Source: Talpa occidentalis
Lineage: Eukaryota > Chordata > Mammalia > Eulipotyphla > Talpidae
Direction of reading: 5' to 3'
Length of the DNA stretch: 64,000 nt
Assembly: GCF_014898055.3 (NCBI RefSeq)
Contig: NW_023601433.1
Location: 46,991,876-47,055,875 of the forward strand
How positions within the stretch are numbered: the stretch's first letter is position 1; every line of letters starts with the position of its first letter. The notes under the pieces are model-generated. The model ran no database searches, was not told the origin of the DNA, and was given only the letters and a program-made list of their open reading frames with translations. Below are positions 60,441 to 64,000 of the stretch, piece after piece. Both the position numbers and the translations under genes were made by a program.

Positions 60441-61507
60441 ACATACAAGATTCCTCCAATATGCTATATATATACTACATGATTCTTGATTAAGTAGTTG
60501 CTGCTGATTTATTGAGAGTTCCTGACAAACCTTACATTTACTTCCAGATGTAGAGAATAGAGATGCAAAGATACACCAGTCATTACACTTGCAGGTACTT
60601 TATTTTCAAAGAAATTAATCATTTGAACAACAATGCATGAGCCATCTTCTTATTGATGTTCAAACAACCCATTTAAAGCAAGTGTTAAAAGAAAAAAATG
60701 CTAATGAACTATTTACTACAGTATCTTGTTGCTCACATGTATTAAACGCTTTATTCCACCTACAGACTATCCAGGTTATTTTTATAGTTTCTGAGCCCAT
60801 CTGTTCTAACCTGTACTCGATACTATTTAGAATACAGATGTTAATTAGCCTTTTAATATTTCCCTGCTCCTTGCTATAAGTTTCAAATGCCCTGAAGCAA
60901 CTCTCGGTCTCAACATGCAGGACTTTTCTCTGGTTTTTCACAGCAGCAGAACTCAGGGCTCTGCTCTCCCAACCATCTGTGGTTGGAGGGACACTGATTT
61001 TCCCTCTAGGGAGAAGTACAGAAATGATGCTCTATCTGACTACACTTAATTCCCATGTGAGGTTGAATAAAATAACGTGAGTGGAAAAAATAATCTGAAT
61101 TCTAACTATTTTAGACATCTGTTTAACAGGATAAGTTCAAACATGTCAGAGGCTCCCTCCCACCCCAAAGTCTGTCTAGCTCTTCATTTTGAAAACTACA
61201 ATTTACCACCAAGATGCACAGCCATGGCTGGGTTTATTCCCATGACTACACAGTTCACTGATAAAGTGTGACACTTTTATGGGTTGTTCCCACCTGTGGG
61301 TTCTAGCTTTTTCTCTGATGGTAAATTCCCTAAAGGGCCCTAAAATTGACTCTGCACTTGTTACCTTTTTTTTTGTGATGAGAACTTTTAAGATCTACTC
61401 TCTTAGGAACTTCCAAATAGTTACTACGGTGTTATTATGTCAACATGCTATGCTCTGTCATTGTTATAGGAATGTCAACTGATTGTTCTGTTTCTTGTTT
61501 AGGGTTT
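60441..61507. other. unassigned DNA
   Basis: No supported feature. Confidence 0.35.
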
Positions 61508-61523
61508 AGGAAGTTGCTATTAT

Positions 61524-61818
61524 TATATTATTTTTTAAAGATTTATTTACTTATTTACTTATTTATATATGCATACAAGAGCTGGGGTACAGGCCTGAGA
61601 TGGGGAGGTGGTGAGAGGATTCACCAGATACAGAGTGGGGAACAGAAGAGGCAGATTGACTGAAATACACTGCTGAGGGGAGCAGTGGGTGAGACAGGAG
61701 AGATCTGCTATGCCATGTGGGTATCTCCCTGGCCAGCCAGGGATCGAACTTGTGCTGCAGAGACTGTGGATTTCTTCATAGTGTGGTGCTTAACTCCCCT
61801 GTGCCACCAGGGAGGCCC
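61524..61818 (-). mobile_element. tRNA-derived SINE, older subfamily, minus
   Basis: TSD aggaagttgctattat (61508-61523) and aggaagttgctactat (61819-61834), one mismatch. The tail on the minus strand is a repeated AATAAGTAAATAAATCTTTAAAAAA. Confidence 0.93.
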
Positions 61819-61834
61819 AGGAAGTTGCTACTAT

Positions 61835-62527
61835 AATGAGTGAAATACATCTTCCAAAGGGTATCTAAAGGCAAAAAAGAAGTCCCACTTAGAATGAAAA
61901 CATTATTTTTATTGGTTGCTGAGGATGCCTTTAAAACAACTTCTCAGTAGAAATTATTTGTACTTTCATAAGTCTTACAACATTCTTTTGTCAATGATAG
62001 CTCTTCATTTTATTACTGAAAGTTGCAGAGGGAAGTTGGTTTTACAGTTGTAAAGAATGGACTTTTGTTTCCTTGAGGGAGTCTTTCATTTTAATATTTT
62101 ACTAACCCTTCATAGTTGATAGTTGAGCTAAAAAGAAAATCAGAAAGAGTGGGGGTGGGGAAGAGCACAGTGCCAGACAAGAAGATTCTCAACAAACGTT
62201 AGCTGAGTGAATGAATGAAAAAGAAAAAAGGAGCTCTGAAAATCTAAAATCAAATTTTCTTAGGTAGGAGCTTTCAGGACTTCTGGGATCAAACTCAGCT
62301 AAAAACATTTACCTTCTCATTACAAGGATGAGTATGATTTTGTCATGGGAAAAACAGAAACTTCTTCTCAGGACAAGACAATGAAAAGAAGATGAATGTT
62401 GAGAGATGAATGAGATGAACAGAAGATGAAGACAAGAAGAAACAGCAGAGTAGAGTCTCCTAAGAAAACTAAAAGAAATGTTGCAAATTTGCCTCTTTCC
62501 TTTTCCCTTTTCTTCTTTCAGTATATA
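61835..62527. other. unassigned DNA with an L2/MIR end
   Basis: gcacagtgccagacaagaag...ctcaacaaacgttagctgagtgaatgaatg near 62165-62220 resembles the L2/MIR terminal phrase. GA-rich text (62380-62450) is of low complexity. Confidence 0.4.
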
Positions 62528-62534
62528 AATTTAA

Positions 62535-62799
62535 AAAAAAATTTTTTTTAAGATTTATTTATTTATTTATACAAGAACCAGGGTACAGACCAGATGTGTG
62601 GGAGGGTGAGAGGATTCACTAGAGACAGAGCAGGGAACAGAACAGGCAGACTGATGAATTACGCTGCTGAGGGGAGCAGCGGGCGCGACAGGAGAGGGTC
62701 TGTAGCACCATGTGGGACCCACGCCGGCCGGCCAGCACTGCAGACTGTGGCCAGCTTCACAGCGCAGCGCTCAACCACCTGCGCCACCAGAGGAGGCCC
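62535..62799 (-). mobile_element. tRNA-derived SINE, minus
   Basis: The A-box end is clear on the minus strand (gggcctcctctggtggcgcagg). The B-box segment is damaged around the ccggccggccagcactgc junction. The flanks suggest a weak TSD (ctttcagtatataaat/ctttcactacttaaat). Confidence 0.88.
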
Positions 62800-63260
62800 T
62801 CTTTCACTACTTAAATCCAGAATTCCAAAGGGAGATTTAAGAGCAATTTAGAACTATGTTAAGTAAAACAACACCAGGTGGCACAAAGCAATTAAATTCT
62901 CCTTACCAACAGAGCTGAATACTGAGAATGCTTTTTAATAGAGGAACGGGGTGGAGAAGAAGAGAGGCAGCACAGGAGGAGGAAAAAGCCATGAGGTGTG
63001 TTGTGATGAAGGCAGCACAGCCATGGAAAGGACTTTCACAAGAAATCTTTTAATACATGCATTATTTTTCCTTTTCATCTTACCTCCTGCTAGAAAATTG
63101 GTGGTGCAGACATCTAAGACATTTTCTCCCAAACAAATATTTACATAGAGGTACTGTGTTGACATTGTGTGGCTTTGGATTTTAGGATGCTGACTGATAC
63201 ATCTCAGGACATGTAAGTACAGAAGACAGGGCCTGCCACACCCATGAGAAGATGCTGTTG
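62800..63260. other. unassigned DNA
   Basis: No supported feature. Confidence 0.35.
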
Positions 63261-63261
63261 G

Positions 63262-63541
63262 TTTTTTTTTAAAGATATTTATTTATGCATACAAGAGCTG
63301 GGGTACAGGCCAGAGGTGGAGGGGTGGGGAGTGAGAGGATTCATCAGAGACAGAGTGGGGAGCAGAACAGGCAGATCTACTGAAATACACTGCTGAGGGG
63401 AGCAGCAGGCGAGACAGGAGAGGTCTGCTGTACCTTGTGGGCATCTCTGCGGCCAGCAGGGATAGAACCGGCACTAGCACTGCAGAGGCTGCGGATAGAT
63501 TCACAGCGCTGTGCACAACTGCCTGAGCCACCGGGGAGGAG
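63262..63541 (-). mobile_element. tRNA-derived SINE, older subfamily, minus
   Basis: Full body. A gcactagcactgcag duplication of a few bases disturbs the head near 63470. The tRNA 5' end is altered (ggggaggagcacccc on plus). No clear TSD. Confidence 0.88.
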
Positions 63542-64000
63542 CACCCCTGCCCCCCTTAAAGTTATGTACTCCTCTGTTTATGAGGTTCAGGAGGTGTGAA
63601 TCAAAGAAGCAGGTAGAAAGCTTTTTCCCCTCAAGGGAGACAAATTTAAAGAGAGAAACAGGCAGGCACAATGAAGTGACTTTCATAAGATTTGGAGAGC
63701 AAGCATTCTGGTGACCAAACTCTCCATCATAAACAGGAAGTGGTCTGCCCAGAGTGGTCCTTGGTCAAATTCAGAAATGTTGGCTGTTTCTCCTATCCCA
63801 TTCTGCCCTCTTGACTAATGCAGCTGTTTCTGTGAAAAGGGGATACCCTTCAGGTCTGTCTGCATTCACTTGCCCTGTCTCCCTCTATGTGTTTGTGAGG
63901 TCAGCCTTCCCAAAATTTAAGCTTTATTGACTCTAGGTCTAAATATCTCAAGTTATTTGGAATTTTACTTTATTAAAAAAGCAGTGCTGTGTTAGACAAT
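63542..64000. other. unassigned DNA
   Basis: No supported feature to the window end. Confidence 0.35.

Overview
This is mammalian genomic DNA with almost no coding content. It holds tRNA-derived SINEs, L1 LINE pieces in all states of decay, L2/MIR relics, MLT2-type ERVL LTRs, solo ERV LTRs, a MER20-like DNA transposon and one processed ribosomal-protein retrocopy. No multi-exon host gene, functional tRNA/rRNA gene, CRISPR array or prokaryotic feature is visible. The commonest repeat is a tRNA-headed SINE of about 260-280 bp. It has A and B boxes, a body ending in a conserved CTTGTATAAATAAAT-type stretch, then AATAAA and a TCTTT-like terminator before the A tail. That layout is the 'T+' SINE type of laurasiatherian mammals. 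A bat (horseshoe-bat-like, Rhin-1-type SINE) is my best guess, but the species and family name are inference from memory.

I count 31 SINE copies (15 plus, 16 minus), roughly 13% of the window. They fall into a GC-rich, better preserved subfamily (for example 826, 1637, 26660, 38671) and an older one with a ...GTATGCATAAATAAAT end (for example 15868, 43097, 61524). Two copies (35431, 37676) carry a variant head. Most are flanked by target-site duplications (TSDs) of about 10-18 bp.

Layout: 0-5 kb, a possible LTR fragment, two sister SINEs, unassigned AT-rich DNA with a perfect estrogen-response-element palindrome at 3614, then an MLT2 LTR. 7-12 kb, SINEs, head-to-head L1 pieces and MLT2. 12.7-14.6 kb, a minus-strand L1 split by a 1.2 kb solo LTR. 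15-16.4 kb, a HAL1/L1-ORF1-like relic holding a SINE. 19.8-22.4 kb, an L1 with a twin-priming (5' inversion) layout. 22.9-24.7 kb, MLT2 and an L2 split by a solo LTR. 26.5-28.3 kb, an L1 3' half with two nested SINEs. 28.3-32.5 kb, mostly unassigned, with a ~107 bp direct duplication. 32.9-38.9 kb, an L1 5'-UTR-like island and many SINEs. 41-44 kb, inverted L1 pieces. 46.5-48.9 kb, an old L1 holding an intact intronless RPL35 retrocopy. 49-55.6 kb, L2/MIR relics and two more solo LTRs. 57-64 kb, SINEs, a short L1 end and unassigned DNA.

The only intact protein-coding sequence is the RPL35 retrocopy (47415-47786). The most interesting signal is in the SINE 3' ends. Several copies carry extra non-SINE sequence, or a second polyA-signal/terminator module, between two A-rich tracts. 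This suggests read-through and re-polyadenylation of T+ SINE transcripts, and gives two copies that appear to descend from one extended-tail source. I found no convincing new multi-gene system.
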